64,000 bases of DNA from Tenebrio molitor. Taxonomy: Eukaryota > Arthropoda > Insecta > Coleoptera > Tenebrionidae. The stretch lies in contig NC_091049.1 in assembly GCF_963966145.1 (NCBI RefSeq), forward strand, positions 11,408,001-11,472,000, read 5' to 3'. Under the pieces are notes generated by a model that had not been told where the DNA came from, searched no databases, and saw nothing but the letters and a program-made list of their open reading frames with translations. Shown piece by piece: positions 10,861 to 21,907 of this stretch. Within the stretch, counting starts at the first letter, position 1, and the number at the start of each line of letters is the position of its first letter. The translations under genes were made by a program, and so were the position numbers.

Positions 10861-11034
10861 TATACCAAGGGACAGATATATTGCCGGAAATTTTTTCGAG
10901 CAGTCCTCACACACGAGTGTTTGTAGCAAGAAAATTACACGAGGGCGCCAGCCCGAGGGTAATTTTGAGCGACAAACACGAGTGTTGGACTGCAAGAAAA
11001 AATTTCTGGCGATATATATCTGTCCCGAGGTATA
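10861..11034. repeat. Long imperfect palindrome P2
   Basis: Outer arms TATACCAAGGGACAGATATA and TATATCTGTCCCGAGGTATA pair; the second arms (AATTTTTTCGAGCAGTCC with GGACTGCAAGAAAAAATT), third arms (ACACGAGTGTTTGT with ACAAACACGAGTGT) and a GC centre (GAGGGCGCCAGCCCGAGGG) extend the fold over the full 174 bp. Same border and centre motifs as P1. Confidence 0.8.
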
Positions 11035-11081
11035 TTCGGAAGAGAATCGCCCGAAATTTTTTTTCCCTAGGTCAATTATAT

Positions 11082-11109
11082 CGGAAATTTTCCCTAGGGA
11101 AAATTTCCG
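11082..11109. repeat. Perfect 28-bp palindrome
   Basis: CGGAAATTTTCCC-TA-GGGAAAATTTCCG reads the same on both strands. It lies 48 bp past P2. Confidence 0.9.
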
Positions 11110-11574
11110 CTTAATTAAATTGTGATTGGTTGCTATTCAAATAATTCGGAATTGTGATTTGTCAATATAAATCATGTGATTGTGACATTTGAGGGCGATT
11201 CTCATTTGAAAAAATAGTGTAGGTATACAAAGTAAGATACACTACAATATTCAATTCTACGACTTATTTGTCACCTTTTCTCAACAATTTCACACCTTGA
11301 TCGGAATCACTTGTGGATGGCACTGCAAAAAATTCATAACGAAATATACAGGCTGGTCCAACACTTACCATTTTTGCGATTACGCGGTTTCTAATTATCG
11401 AAAAAATTTTACGCTTGGCTAGGAAGAAACACACATTATAGAGCTATAAGCCTGTCCCATTATTTTATTTATTATCAATTGGGTTTCGCGTCAAGAGGCG
11501 ATAAAGTGAAATTAATCAAAATTCAAAAAAAAATATTTTAATCTAAATAAATAGGTTCAAACTAATACAGAATA

Positions 11575-12640
11575 CAGCTGCGGGACGACGTCTATACAAC
11601 AACATGCAAAAAAGAGTTATTGCAAGAATGGCCTTTAATTGACGATGCAATTGCAAGTGGTGCGATGTTATGCTTTTTTCTTAAAAACTGGTCCATAAGA
11701 TCGAAGTATTCAAAATCTACTGGAGCTTCGCTTGTACCCCAGTCACCCTGGTTATCTTTTTTCGATGTGTAGAGACTTTTTAAATATCGTCGTTGTCATG
11801 ACAGTGTTTTGAAGATACATTGAATCCTTTGTTTTTCATGTCTTCAGCTAACTCCTTCCACAGTTTCTTTTTTGATAAAGGTGGACTTAAACTTTTTATC
11901 ATATTGCACTCGTAATTCTATTAATGCTTGGATGCTTTCATGAGTCCATTTGACGCGCTTATTCATTTTCTCATTATCTGGTGACAAACTAGAGGATGAG
12001 GCTTCTGACGGTAGTGCATCGAACTCATGATTTGAATGTATGTTAAATGTATTTAATGATTTAAGAGATCATTTGTAGGTTCCACAAAATATAAGGATTC
12101 ATTCCATAACATACATTATGAAGTAGCAACAAATCAATTATAATTATTAAGGTATCAAGGGTGTTATAAAAGGTTAATAACGCGCGAGGAGGTCGGCAGA
12201 GTGAAACCCGAGGGCCTCTGGCCCGAGGGGAGTACGCCGACCGAGGGCGTATCATTATAACACCCGTGGTGTCTTCAAAACTTAATGTCCGACTAGTTTC
12301 GTGTGTTTTTAGATTGACAATGATTTGATTAATTTATGCCAATCAGTCAACATTTGGTCGTAACTAAGCAACAACGAGCTTATAACGCCCCAGAGCGAGC
12401 TTATAACGCCCTAGGGCCTGTTATTTGAAGATAATGCCCTAGGAGATTATTTCTCTAATAACGTATCAGAAAACTGGGTCATTATCGTTCACAGTTGGAC
12501 ATTAACTTTTTTCTTACCAGTTTTTGATGCTACACAAATCTGACCACTATCCGATTTAAAGAGGTCTCCATTTTCAAGTGTTACCAGGGTAAAATTTTGT
12601 GAAGTTATTTCTAACACGTTACATTTGCCATTCTAAAGTC
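11575..12640 (-). pseudogene. Myb/SANT-like partner gene remnant
   Basis: Minus-strand reading at 12640-12500 gives NVLEITSQNFTLVTLENGDL FKSD, and after a gap 11980-11570 gives NKRVKWTHESIQALIELRVQ, LWKELAEDMKNKGFNVSSKH then KYLKSLYTSKKDNQGDW and FEYFDLMDQFLRK. This is the layout of a trihelix-type Myb/SANT domain (Myb_DNA-bind_4) found in insect Harbinger partner proteins. Frameshifts and a stop in the second helix break it. The gap between the two parts, probably an intron, holds palindrome P3. No transposase of the same element is recognisable nearby. Confidence 0.55.
12151..12272. repeat. Long imperfect palindrome P3 with CCGAGG motifs
   Basis: Outer arms GGTATCAAGGGTGTTATAA and TTATAACACCCGTGGTGTC pair; an inner arm pairs GGTCGGC with GCCGACC; the centre is CCCGAGGGCC TCT GGCCCGAGGGG. 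Located in the likely intron of the Myb remnant. A looser repeat of TTATAACGCC and CCTAGGGC blocks follows at 12370-12450. Confidence 0.8.
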
Positions 12641-13280
12641 ACAACATAACAGAGAAGTTCAAAATCGCAAATAAAAAACTTTCAAGAGGTTATGAGAAGA
12701 CGATGCAGTTGACAGACGATATTTCATCGAGGCCTCCGTGAATATACAGGCCGCGACTAAAGCTTGCGTCACGTGATCTGACGTCACAAGTTCCGGCTGA
12801 CCGTGCACGCCATGCGTCGAGTGGGAACTCGGAACAGTCTATTTGTTCGTTGATCGCGACGTGTAAGTAGTTCCGTTTTCGCAAGTTTTCTTTTTAAAAA
12901 ATGTAAAAAATAGTTCATAAAAGTTAAAGTGATAAATTAAAGGTGGTAGTCTTTTTATATTTACCAAATCTAGGTTGAAGGCGATTCTTAAATGAGTGAA
13001 AAACGCTAATTGATTGTCTCGTGATTGATTGATGCTGTTAGCGTCAGCTAATATGGATGGCCGTTGCCTGTGTTTGAAGTGCATCGTAAAATTTGTGTTT
13101 CTCAACAAATGAAAAAAGTGAAAGCTATATATTATTAGTTAGGTATAAAATAAACTTTTGGTTGGTGGCGTCGAGGATATAATAATAAACATATCATTTT
13201 ATGAGTGAGTCTTTTTCCTTTCATTAAATATGCCTGAAATTAATTGTTCAAGCAATTAATTGTTGAAGCAATTAATTAAT
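12641..13280. other. Unassigned, CpG-richer stretch with CRE and E-box-like sites
   Basis: 12720-12880 is richer in CG than its surroundings and holds TCACGTGATCTGACGTCAC, that is an E-box (CACGTG) next to a CRE-like TGACGTCA, followed by GTAAGTAG, a donor-like site. It could be a promoter/first exon or part of an unrecognised LTR. I see no coding resemblance. Confidence 0.25.
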
Positions 13281-13282
13281 AC

Positions 13283-14545
13283 ACTGGCGAGCAAAAAATT
13301 TAGGTCACATTGAAATTGTAACGATTTTTGAAATTTTCTTATTTTACGCTTATATATATTTGCCAATTGTAAATCATTCTACTGTATTTTGTAGGGTAAA
13401 TTTAATATTCAATATTGATTCGGAAAGCACATTTTTTGGTTTTTATGATTTATTCTGAAAAAACAACAAATTCACATTTAACGAATTTCAACAGATTGTT
13501 ATTTGGAATTAAAAAAAATTAAAAAGTAATAATTAGTAACGTGTATTCCCTCCTCTTGCGTTAATGACTGTTTGAAGTCGACGAGGCATACTTTAGGATT
13601 AATTAGGATTAATTAAGGATAACATTCTGGTCGATGTTATTCCACTCTTGCAATAGCAACTCTCTCAGCTTCTGGGCAGTTCTTGGTGCTGGTGTGTGCC
13701 GTCGGACACGTCGTCCCAACTCATCCCAGACATGTCCGATAGGATTCATGTCTGGACTGAGTGCTGGCCAATCAAATCGCCTAATTCCGACCTCATCCGG
13801 GTGCATTAAAATGCCATGCTCACCCATAGTGATCATGAAAGGCATGACGTGATCTTCTAAAACTTCCGTAATGTACCTGTGAGCTGTCAGGGAGCCATTC
13901 TGTATGAAGACCAAGTCTATGCGTGCTTCTGAAGAGATTCCCGCCCAAACCATAACCGACCCACCGCCAAATGGAAGTCTCTCGTCCATACAAACTGGAG
14001 CATATCTTTCTCCGGGCCTTCTCCATACTCGTCGACGTCCGTCTGACCTATTGAGGCAAAAACGCGACTCATCTGAAAACAGTTCGTTGCTCCAGTCTTC
14101 ATCATTCCATGCCAAGTGATTTCGGGCAAAAGCCAATCTTGCTATTCGATGTCGACGTTGTAATGGTGGACCTGTAGCCATCCTCCTACAAGACAATCCA
14201 GCAGCACGTAGTCTTCTTCTAACGGTCCACTCACTAACATTTACATCTCTAACTTCTTGGAGTTGATTTCGCAGCAAAACCGCAGAAGCTGTTCTATTCC
14301 GCAAACTTGTCGACACCAAAAAACGGTCATCTCTTTGGGTGGTGATTCTTTTTCGCCCGGATCCTGGTCTTCTTGTTATCAGGCCAGTCTCCTCATAGCG
14401 CTGGTAGACATTTTGTACAGCACAAAGGCTTTTACCAACAATTCTTGCAGTTTCACGTTGTCCTCGACCATCTTGTATCAACGCTACAATTCTTGCCACA
14501 ATAACAGGGTCTAAAGGCATTATGACCTGTTAAATAAGCACTGCA
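13283..14545 (-). mobile_element. Tc1 element, right end missing
   Basis: The left terminus CACTGGCGAGCAAAAAATTT follows a TA (13281-13282). The transposase reads on the minus strand. No matching terminus occurs between its start and the LINE fragment at 14552, so the 5' side of the element is truncated there. Confidence 0.7.
13609..14520 (-). pseudogene. Tc1 transposase, one open frame but catalytically dead
   Basis: A 303-residue open frame begins MPLDPVIVARIVALIQDGRG, with the paired-like HTH (ETARIVGKSLCAVQNVYQRY), the GRKR hook, a second HTH (WTVRRRLRAAGLSCRR), the first catalytic motif NELFSDESRFCL and the GGGSVMVWAGIS block. Tc1 enzymes are about 340 residues; the missing stretch is the QDNARPH motif with the second Asp, which is deleted between MITMGEHGILM and HPDEVGIRRFDWP. 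The third motif reads SPDMNPIGHVWDEL with Gly where the catalytic Glu belongs. So two of three catalytic residues are gone despite the intact frame. Confidence 0.9.
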
Positions 14546-14551
14546 AACACT

Positions 14552-14878
14552 ACACCCTGAGGCCGATAATGCTAAACCTTTAAACACGTAGTTTGACGAA
14601 ATGATTGAACTATATTTGCTATGTTTCCGTTTGCAAGCCATTTCAGCGGCAAAACCTGAGACTTCAGATGATTTCAATACGTAACTGTCTGCAAGTGTAT
14701 CTACAACAGTAACGTCCTAAACCAAAGGTTGACCTTTAATCCACGGTACTAAAGTCATCCCATCTGGGCGTTTTCCGTCATCCCGAGACAGCCCATTTGG
14801 TTCTAAAGTTGAATTCACATGAATAGAAGTTAAAGACCGGTTGATAATGGAATTAATTTCAGTGTGTCTTGTCATTAA
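14552..14878 (-). pseudogene. LINE reverse transcriptase polyprotein, C-terminal fragment
   Basis: The minus strand reads RHTEINSIINRSLTSIHVNS, LSRDDGKRPDGMTLVPWIKG then DVTVVDTLADSYV and AAEMACKRKHSKYSSIISSN. This order (HxEIN..INRSL, GKRPDGxTLVPW, DVTVVDTLADSYV) is the familiar C-terminal region of insect non-LTR reverse transcriptase proteins. One stop lies before DVTVVD. The fragment is cut by the Tc1 on the left and ends where a hAT fragment starts at 14880. Confidence 0.65.
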
Positions 14879-14879
14879 T

Positions 14880-15850
14880 TAAAACCCAGTCTTGATATGT
14901 AAATGTAGGTATATCATCTCGATCAAGGTCATTTAAAGCTGCTAAAAGAGCAGGTTTTAAATACAAAATGCTTCTTAACATAGTCAAAGTTGAATTCCAT
15001 CTCGTAACAACTCTTTTTTTAATGGACTTGCTTTGATATTTATTTGGTTTTGTTTATTTATTAAAATCGATGTTGCTAGACAACAAGCTTTAAAGATATG
15101 GGCAGTATGATCACATTTTTTTAAAATGGCTGTCTTTTTCAGTGAGTCTTCATCAAGTTAAGGGTATGTCCAAAACATGGTAAATGTATCCATCCCAACA
15201 ATGAAACAGCATTTATCATGTTACTTCCATTGTCTGTTGTTACAATTTTGACTTTTTCATTGATATTCCAAGATACCATTCTTTCGTATAGATCATTTTT
15301 AATATCAATACCAGTATGCTTTTCATCAAATTGAGTAGTTTTCAGTGTGTGGTGGTACATACAACTTATCATCGACTATAATTATAATGAACTGTAACAG
15401 CAATATAAGAAAACTGTTTATTTGTATCTGTCCACGTATCTGAAGTTAAGTGAATGACTGAAGCCATTGCAAGTTTGTCCTTTATTTTTTCCTTCATGTT
15501 TTCATATAAAGCAGGTAAAAGGTTAACTGTGTTAGCTTGTCTAGTAGGCAATTTATATTTTGGGTCAAGTGCTTTGACAAATTCGATAAAACCTCTATTT
15601 TCAACAATACCTAAAGGTTGCATGTCGGTGGCAATCATTTTTACCAAACACTCTGTGATGGTTTTGGATTTGATAGTATTGACTGGATAATAGTTTTTTA
15701 CTACGAAAGAATCTGGAGACATTCTCGTTTTTTTTCTTGCAATTGCTCTGATTGCTTAATTTCTTGTTCCTGTTCCTGTAGCTGCATAAATTTATGATGA
15801 TGCCGAAACAAATGATTTCTAATATTTGTTGCATTGCCAGATGTTACAAC
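14880..15850 (-). pseudogene. hAT transposase fragment, ZBED-like
   Basis: Minus-strand pieces in order: TSGNATNIRNHLFRHHHKFM (tail of a BED finger, 15850-15780), a basic linker, ECLVKMIATDMQPLGIVENR and GFIEFVKALDPKYKLPTR, VIHLTSDTWTDTNKQFSYIA (first catalytic Asp region), VKIVTTDNGSNMINAV then LPCFGHTLNL, and SPLKKRVVTRWNSTLTMLRS at 14980-15030. This is the ZBED1/ZBED4-like hAT order. It ends at QDWVLINDKTH near 14880, where the LINE fragment begins, so the C-terminal third with the dimerisation domain is missing. Several frameshifts separate the pieces. Confidence 0.75.
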
Positions 15851-15867
15851 GGACTAGGGTTGCCAGG

Positions 15868-16553
15868 TCTTTGAAGCTGAGCAATAGAAGATTGTATAAA
15901 AAAATATAGGAGAATATAGGAGAAAACGATAACAGGAAATACTTCTTATAATTTTAATTAAACAAAACAAAAATATAATTCTTGAATAAAATCAAATATT
16001 CAATTAAAAAGCCACATAAGTAATTAAAAATAAAATACATAATATGTATAATAAAAATAAAGCCTTAGTATTTACCATTTGCAGCAGCTTGGTTTAACAA
16101 GCGTCTATCATTTTTTATGTAATCATAAAAGTCCTTACATGAACGATTAAAATTTAAGGTAATAGGCAATAGATCAGTTCCATATCCCCACCCCTTTTAT
16201 GACAGAATTAGCTATTAGGATAAACAAACCGGCAAGGTTATGTTGTAAACCTTTGTTCTGAACAATACCGGCCTGATGACAGACGAGATTTCTGGACTTA
16301 CAGTTATAAAATGATCAGAACAAATTTTAAGAATGAGTTTGAAGTCTCGACCTGACGGTCTCCACCAAAAACTCATTCTCATGCGCCAACAAAAAACAAT
16401 CATTTTGCGCACTTAATACAAAAACAACAATTAAAGTTTCTGTTCGTTTAGCAGATTGTGAAAAATATGCATATATTTTTAAAACAATGTTTTCTACATC
16501 TACTTCCAGTTTATCAATAAAAAATCTAACGGTATTATGTACGGTATTATGTA
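15868..16553 (-). pseudogene. hAT fragment related to the element at 55690
   Basis: It starts with TAGGGTTGCCAGG and subterminal ATATAGGAGA repeats, like the left end of the hAT element at 55690 (TAGGGTTGCCAGA with ATATGAGA repeats). At 16566-16440 the minus strand reads HNTVRFFIDKLEVDVENIVL then KIYAYFSQSAKR, which closely parallels HNTVKFLVDKLDYDIENLVL in the larger copy. Most of the gene is deleted. An inserted palindromic repeat lies at 16327-16440. The inner end is cut by the element starting at 16554. Confidence 0.7.
16327..16440. repeat. Dispersed repeat, copy 1 of 2
   Basis: GAGTTTGAAGTCTCGACCTG followed by ACGGTCTC and, further on, ATTTTGCGCACTTAATAC occur here and again at 55223-55270. 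This copy has an extra palindromic piece (AATGAGTTT ... AAACTCATT). Confidence 0.75.
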
Positions 16554-17264
16554 CAGGGTGATTCAAGATTCACCGCCGAAGCCAAAACAACCACTTCTTA
16601 TCGATTAAAGCTTGGTTTATACTATCGGTCTTGTAACGGTCAGATCATGACACGGTCACGGTAAAGTTTTTTGACGGACCATTCCTACTGTCGCGGTCAA
16701 GCAAGCATCAGTCTCGTTCAAGCAACATCCCGAAGAAGAAGGATATTATGTTTTCCAATCTTTCCACGAAGGACTTAGCCATAGTGGCTTGCATTTTGGA
16801 CGAAGAAGAAGAGAACAGTGAATCTCAGAAAAAAAAAACGGCGCAGGGACTTTTGGGTTCATCCTTTAAATATGCAGCGAAAAAGAGATGGGGGTTTTTC
16901 ACTTTATTCAAACAACTTTTGGATTACGAAACGAATTTTTTTCAATACTTTCGGATGACCAAGGAAAATTTCCAAATATATTAAATAAGATTAAGGGTGG
17001 GTTTATAGAACATTTCCTAATCGCGCATTAAGTTAATGTCGTCATTAATTTAACAGCGATGTTAAATTAAAGGCTGTTTACATATACATTTTTGACGAAA
17101 TTAATGAGGCGATTAGTTAATTCGAATTAAAACGACATTTGAAAGAATTGGTAGCGCGCCGAGTTTCAGCGCCTATCTTCACAGTGTTTTGTATTGGCAA
17201 CATAACCAAGCATTTCCACGTTTGGAGAGTTTTGTTGTGATTGTGAACAAGTGTAAAGCAAATT

Positions 17265-18730
17265 ATGGAGAAGAAAACGTGTGGCAAACGGGAAAGGGGG
17301 AAAAATTTTACAGAAAAAGAAAAGGAAATTGCCATCAGCATTATAGACAGGTACGTTTTGAAGTCTAATTATGTTTTAGCTTTTGCTCCATGGAATCAGA
17401 TGGTCAAATCAAATAAAATTAACCACAGTTCCAATTCCAATCTAAAGTTTTTATCTCCTCTGATACCGTACTTCCAACATATCCTACATTTATCTTTCCT
17501 ATCATTTACCTAGATATCGGTCTATAATAGAAAACAAAGCTTCGGATGGGTCCTCATTGAAACAACGGAAAGATGCTTGGCAGAAGGTTTCGGACGAATT
17601 TAATGCCACGTCTGTGTCTGCTCCCAGAGGAGCAGAACAATTAAAGATTTTGTGGTCCAATTTGCGCCGGACGGCAAAAAAAACAGTGGCCGAAGAAAAT
17701 GTAAGTACGTGATACTTAAAGTTTGGCCTAATAATTTTTACATGTATTGCAGAAAAGAAAATATTTGGATCAAGATCAAGATGAGAATGTGGCAGCTTTA
17801 AAAAAAAATTAAATATCTTGATAAGGTTTGTTCATAACATATGTAGCACCTCATAAGAGGCAATTGTTTTGATTTCAGAAAAATGTATCTCTAACGGGAG
17901 GTGGCCAATATAAGACACAACTGTCTGAAGTAGGCGCCAGAGTGTTGGCTATGGTGGAGGAAGAGGCGAGGCCCCAACAAAACCTCTATGATGATGATAA
18001 CATATATCATGGAGGTATGTACATTTACACATAATATAATATGCAGGATGATTCACCAGTGTTTCACGTTGTATCAGTTGTTCAATCGAAAAGTTCATCA
18101 CCCTGTCTTTAATGAAGATAAAAATTAGTAAGAAAACTCTAAAGACACAAAAGTCACATTTGATATCAAAACTTTTAGTTTATGTAAGTAGATTATTTGG
18201 TTAGTACGAAACAGGACATCACATCCACTTTCTTTTTTTTTTGCTTCTCACTACAATTTGGAACTTTTCAATTGAACACCGAACGTAACTTGTTGCAATG
18301 GGGGACAGTTAATTGTTAAATCAGTTCCTTAAAATTTTTAAACATTTTTAGATGTAACATTGTCTCCAACTCTTGGAGCAATCATTGCCACACCTGCATT
18401 AAGCCCAAATTCCTATATCCTGGAACCAGACCTGGAACCAATTGCGCTACCCTTGCATGTGTACCCTGACAGCCCAGATGAAATTCCGGAAATAATTTTT
18501 TCAAATCCTACTGAAATTCAATCAGTATTAGAAATTCCTCAAGTACCTAAAACAAATATATTCCTCCAAAACAAAAACAAAAAAAAGAGAAAAGAAAGAA
18601 GAAAACGGTACTTCAACTTAAAAGAACTTTGTATTTAAAACGAATTCAATTAGCAAATATGGAAATTAATTTTAAGAAAAAAATGTATGAGTTAGAATTA
18701 AAAATCAAAAACAAAGAGTTACATAAGTAG
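17265..18730 (+). CDS. Harbinger D partner protein, Myb/SANT-like, five exons
   Basis: Exons are placed by splice signals and frame: 17265-17350 (GTACGT donor), 17515-17700, 17753-17825, 17879-18014 and 18352-18730. The joined chain starts MEKKTCGKRERGKNFTEKEK, runs through IIDRYRSIIENKASDGSSLK, WQKVSDEFNA and EQLKILWSNLRRTAKKTVAE (three helices of a zeste-like Myb domain), then LTGGGQ, an acidic/proline region, and ends with a Lys/Leu-rich coiled coil (MEINFKKKMYELELKIKNKE). The likely role is to bind element ends and bring in the transposase. Two single-base frameshifts lie at or beside A-runs: one extra A in the nine-A run at 17800-17808, and one near 18580-18610. They could be assembly errors. 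Confidence 0.65.
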
Positions 18731-18836
18731 ATTAGTTAAAAAATAAGTTTAATTAGATAGACCAATTATTATTATTATTAGTTACTGATCAATTTTGTTA
18801 TGTTCCTAAAATTGATGATTGTATTTCAAATTTGTT

Positions 18837-19892
18837 TTATATAAAATGTGTTCGGATTAAAGCTGTTCGAACAGCAGTATTTTCATTGTTGTTCCTTATA
18901 TCACCAGGTTCCACCTCAACTTGCGGGGGCACCACCACCTCTGGATCTACAGGCGGTTCGTCATCGTTGGCCAAAATTGCAATATTGTGTAACACACAAC
19001 AAGCTACAATGATTGTAAGAGTTGTCTGCATTTTTGTACGTAAGCCAATATCAAGGCAGGGAAATCGTCGTTTGAGAACACCGAAACACCTTTCGATTGG
19101 ATTTCTTGTAGCTTTGTGAGATGTATTATAGGCCTCTTCTGCTGCCGTTCTTGGATGAAGAAGAGGTGTTAAAATGAAGGGCCGACAAGCATATCCGCTG
19201 TCACCTAGTAAAAAGCCATCTTCGTAACGACCATTTTCAAGATGAGCACACAAAGAAGAGTCGTTAAAAATAGTGCTGTCGTGTACACTTCCTGGCCATC
19301 TAGCAACTATATTCCTTATTTTTAAATCTGCATCACACACTGCCTGAACATTAATAGAAAAAAACGACTTTCGGTTGCGGTATGTCTCGGCATCTGGGCC
19401 ACCAGGTGAATTAATCCTTACGTGAGTGCAATCTATAGCACCAATTACCCGAGGCATTCTTCGAAGCCTGTAAAAGTTCAGTTTCACTGTCTGCAGTTCT
19501 TCTGGGGAGGGCATTTTAATGTAGTGAGGTTTCAGTTCAGCTATTTTGTGCACTACACTTTGGATTATAATGCATGCCGTTGATTTATGCACAGCTAATG
19601 TGTCTCCCACTAATTGCTGAAATGCACCAGTCGCAAAAAATCTCATAGTTAATAATATTTTATTTAAAGCTGAGATAGATTTTCGTCTTTGAGTGGCGGG
19701 CTCTAAATCAGGACCAATTAAATCACATAACCATCGAATGGTTTGCTTTTCGAAACGAAACCTCATTTTGAATTCCTGATCATCAAATATTTCGAAAGGA
19801 TGTATTCTATTTTTTAGGGCACGATATCTTCGAGGATTTCTATCTTCTTCTTCATCAGAAGAACTAGAAGTTGACAGCGATTGGTCCAACAT
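18837..19892 (-). CDS. HARBI1-type transposase, intact (351 aa)
   Basis: A single uninterrupted frame of 351 residues, normal for the family. An acidic start (SSSSDEEEDRNP) is followed by FEKQTIRWLCDLIGPDLEPA and LNKILLTMRFFATGAFQQLV. The DDE_Tnp_4 nuclease follows: RVIGAIDCTHVRI (Asp about 154), WPGSVHDSTIFN, GFLLGDSGYACRPF (Asp about 231), and NPIERCFGVLKRRFPCLD (Glu about 267), then CCVLHNIA. All expected catalytic residues are present. The role is cutting and joining element D, with the Myb partner bringing it to the ends. It is convergent with that partner gene, about 105 bp from it. The family name rests on these motifs. Confidence 0.93.
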   Translation of the reverse strand: MLDQSLSTSSSSDEEEDRNPRRYRALKNRIHPFEIFDDQEFKMRFRFEKQTIRWLCDLIGPDLEPATQRRKSISALNKILLTMRFFATGAFQQLVGDTLAVHKSTACIIIQSVVHKIAELKPHYIKMPSPEELQTVKLNFYRLRRMPRVIGAIDCTHVRINSPGGPDAETYRNRKSFFSINVQAVCDADLKIRNIVARWPGSVHDSTIFNDSSLCAHLENGRYEDGFLLGDSGYACRPFILTPLLHPRTAAEEAYNTSHKATRNPIERCFGVLKRRFPCLDIGLRTKMQTTLTIIVACCVLHNIAILANDDEPPVDPEVVVPPQVEVEPGDIRNNNENTAVRTALIRTHFI

Positions 19893-21810
19893 CTAAAATT
19901 GTTGTTTTAAATGTAATTCTGATGATAATTAATAAATATCAGCACAAAAGTATTGACCCATTATTTACTTACCTTTTATTTTATAGAATTTTGTGCAATT
20001 TATAAAAATTATGGTTTTTCGTTCGATTTTGACACTCACACTTGAGTTAATTAATAACTTAATGGAGGTCTCTCCTTCAATTAAGTTAATATCGTGTTAA
20101 TCAAGAAATTAATTGCGATTAACTGTTAATTGAGCTTCTGTAAACAGATTCTAGATTTAATCGCAATCAATTATCATTTAACAAGGCATTAAGTTAATTT
20201 CAATTAAATATTTAATGTCGTGTTAAATCGTGAATCAAATTAAATTAATGGCGCATTAACTATTTAATCGCAATTAAATATTTAATTTTCTTTCTATAAA
20301 CCCGCCCTAAGTCTGAGATTACAAAACAGAATACAACTTTTCGTGAAGCTATTTGCCCTGTCGAGAAGTTAACGGTATGTTTAAGGTAAGAAAAATAATC
20401 CATAAACATACATGTAGGTAATTTATTAAACACAGGTAGGTATATTTTTATTATAATTTTGACTTCGGTAGGTATTACACTACACTTACAAAACTACATT
20501 AATAACTCATTGATATTGTGCAAAAGCAGCATTTGAGCAGTTCCCTGTTGGGTGTTCATCATATTGTGGTGAGAAATTTTGTAAATATGACCCACATGAC
20601 GAACTGGCAGCTGACTGTGAGGTAGAAGGGCCTGAGGGGATAAGCGAAACGTGATGACGTGGTTGTAGTGCATTGGGATAGTGTTGAATACTTTGAGGGT
20701 TGTTTGGAGTATTCAAATATTTGCCCTCGATTTCGGAGACAGTTTCGAAGATCTTCTTTTTGGCCAGATATTGATCCTGAGGAGAAAAAGCTTTTACTGT
20801 CTCTTTGATCCCATAAAAAAAATCTAATCCATTTTTGAGTTGAATCTGCTCAGTAGTCTTCTTCTGGTCTAATATGTATTTCATCAAGGTGGAACTTGAT
20901 GTTTCGGGAATCGGAGCAGATTGTTTTTTTCCTGAGATTTGTCTTTGTCTCGGGTGGTTTCTTTTCAACGAAGATGTCGGAGTAGGTATTGCTTCCTGCA
21001 GAGGACGTGAAGGTGTTTCTACTGAGTTGTCTACTAATTCAGAAGCTTGAGTATTTTCAGTAGCTTGAGTATTTTCAGCAGACCGGTTTTCTGCTGTACT
21101 GTCTCGGGACTCATCACTTGATAAGTCCATTGAAGTTACTCGTGGTTTATCCGCCATGTGGGGCAGTAAAAATGACAATAATTCTTCTTCAAACTTCCAT
21201 TTTTTCATATTTTTGGCTACCTCAACTGTTCTTGTTGTTCTTGCGGGGCAAATTTTGCGGAACTGGGAACGTAAAGATTCTCATCTTTTCTTGCAATAAC
21301 CGGGATCTGTAAAAATAGCGGTTAAATATTTATTAGACCAAAAAATTAAAAAAAATTGGATAAAAATACGTGTTCTTTTAATTTTAGAATCTTAGCCACT
21401 GGGGATTCTTTCAGAACAATTGCATTCAGTTATCGTCTCGGCCATTCGACAGTCCAAGAAATAGTTGGAGAAGTGTGTTTAGCAATTATAAAAAATATGC
21501 TGTCGGAATGTATACCAACTCCAGCAGAAGCAGAATGGGAAAACATTGCAACAAAATTCTTGAACTTATACCTGAGAAAAGCCAATTTCAATACCAGAAA
21601 AACGTACACAGATTTTCGCGATTGGTGCGACAGTAGCACCACCACAGGTCAGTTATGGGTTTCATTCCTAACCGCTTACGACTCATTACTGACTCCTCTT
21701 TTCATCATTACTGACCGGTTGATGTGTACACGTGTAATCGCTCACTTTCTAACCTTTAAGAGGTTAGAAAAGCTGTACGTTACTAACCGATTGTGAATAA
21801 TAGTAATTAT

Positions 21811-21904
21811 ACACCAAGGTAGAGAAGACATTTTTTTAAGCCGAGGTAGTTTATATATTATAGTAAAGAAGCGAGGCTTAAAATTGTCTTCTCTACCGGG
21901 GTGT
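21811..21904. repeat. Imperfect palindrome P5
   Basis: ACACCAAGGTAGAGAAGACA pairs with TGTCTTCTCTACCGGGGTGT allowing one gap; inner AAGCCGAGG pairs with GCGAGGCTT. Borders follow the CCAAGG / CCGGGG pattern of P1-P3. The MITE at 21908 begins three bases later. Confidence 0.8.
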
Positions 21905-21907
21905 ATA

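Larger units (their letters stand above)
16995..20307. mobile_element. PIF/Harbinger element D, nearly intact
   Basis: Ends GGGTGGGTTTATAGAA (left) and, reverse-complemented, GGGCGGGTTTATAGAA (right), flanked by TAA on both sides (16992-16994, 20308-20310). Subterminal regions are full of TTAAT and ATTAA words on both sides. It inserted into the coding exon of Harbinger C, whose frame continues exactly across the site when the element and one TAA are removed. It carries a spliced partner gene (+) and a full transposase (-), convergent. Confidence 0.9.
16748..21600 (+). pseudogene. Harbinger C transposase, split by Harbinger D
   Basis: Exon 1 starts MFSNLSTKDLAIVACILDEE and reaches KQLLDYETNFFQYFRMTKEN, the N-terminal region of HARBI1-like proteins. 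Harbinger D (16995-20307) interrupts it; beyond, the same frame resumes as SEITKQNTTFREAICPVEKL and ends at a GTAAGA donor at 20383. The next exon opens after TTTTAG near 21386 with ILATGDSFRTIAFSYRLGHS, giving the expected junction LR-ILATGDSFRTI, and goes on to PTPAEAEWENIATKF near 21560. From there family similarity is lost and the catalytic part is absent. A small frameshift lies at FQIY (16980). It is non-functional. Confidence 0.75.

Noticed and set aside
10757..11125. 122-residue open frame on the plus strand
   Set aside because: It runs through palindrome P2; the opposite strand gives a mirror frame. No family resemblance.
12690..13108. Minus-strand frames in the CpG-richer stretch
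   Set aside because: Short, frame-hopping and without resemblance to any family I know.
18832..19119. Plus-strand frame with a hydrophobic start
   Set aside because: Complement of the Harbinger D transposase gene; a shadow frame.
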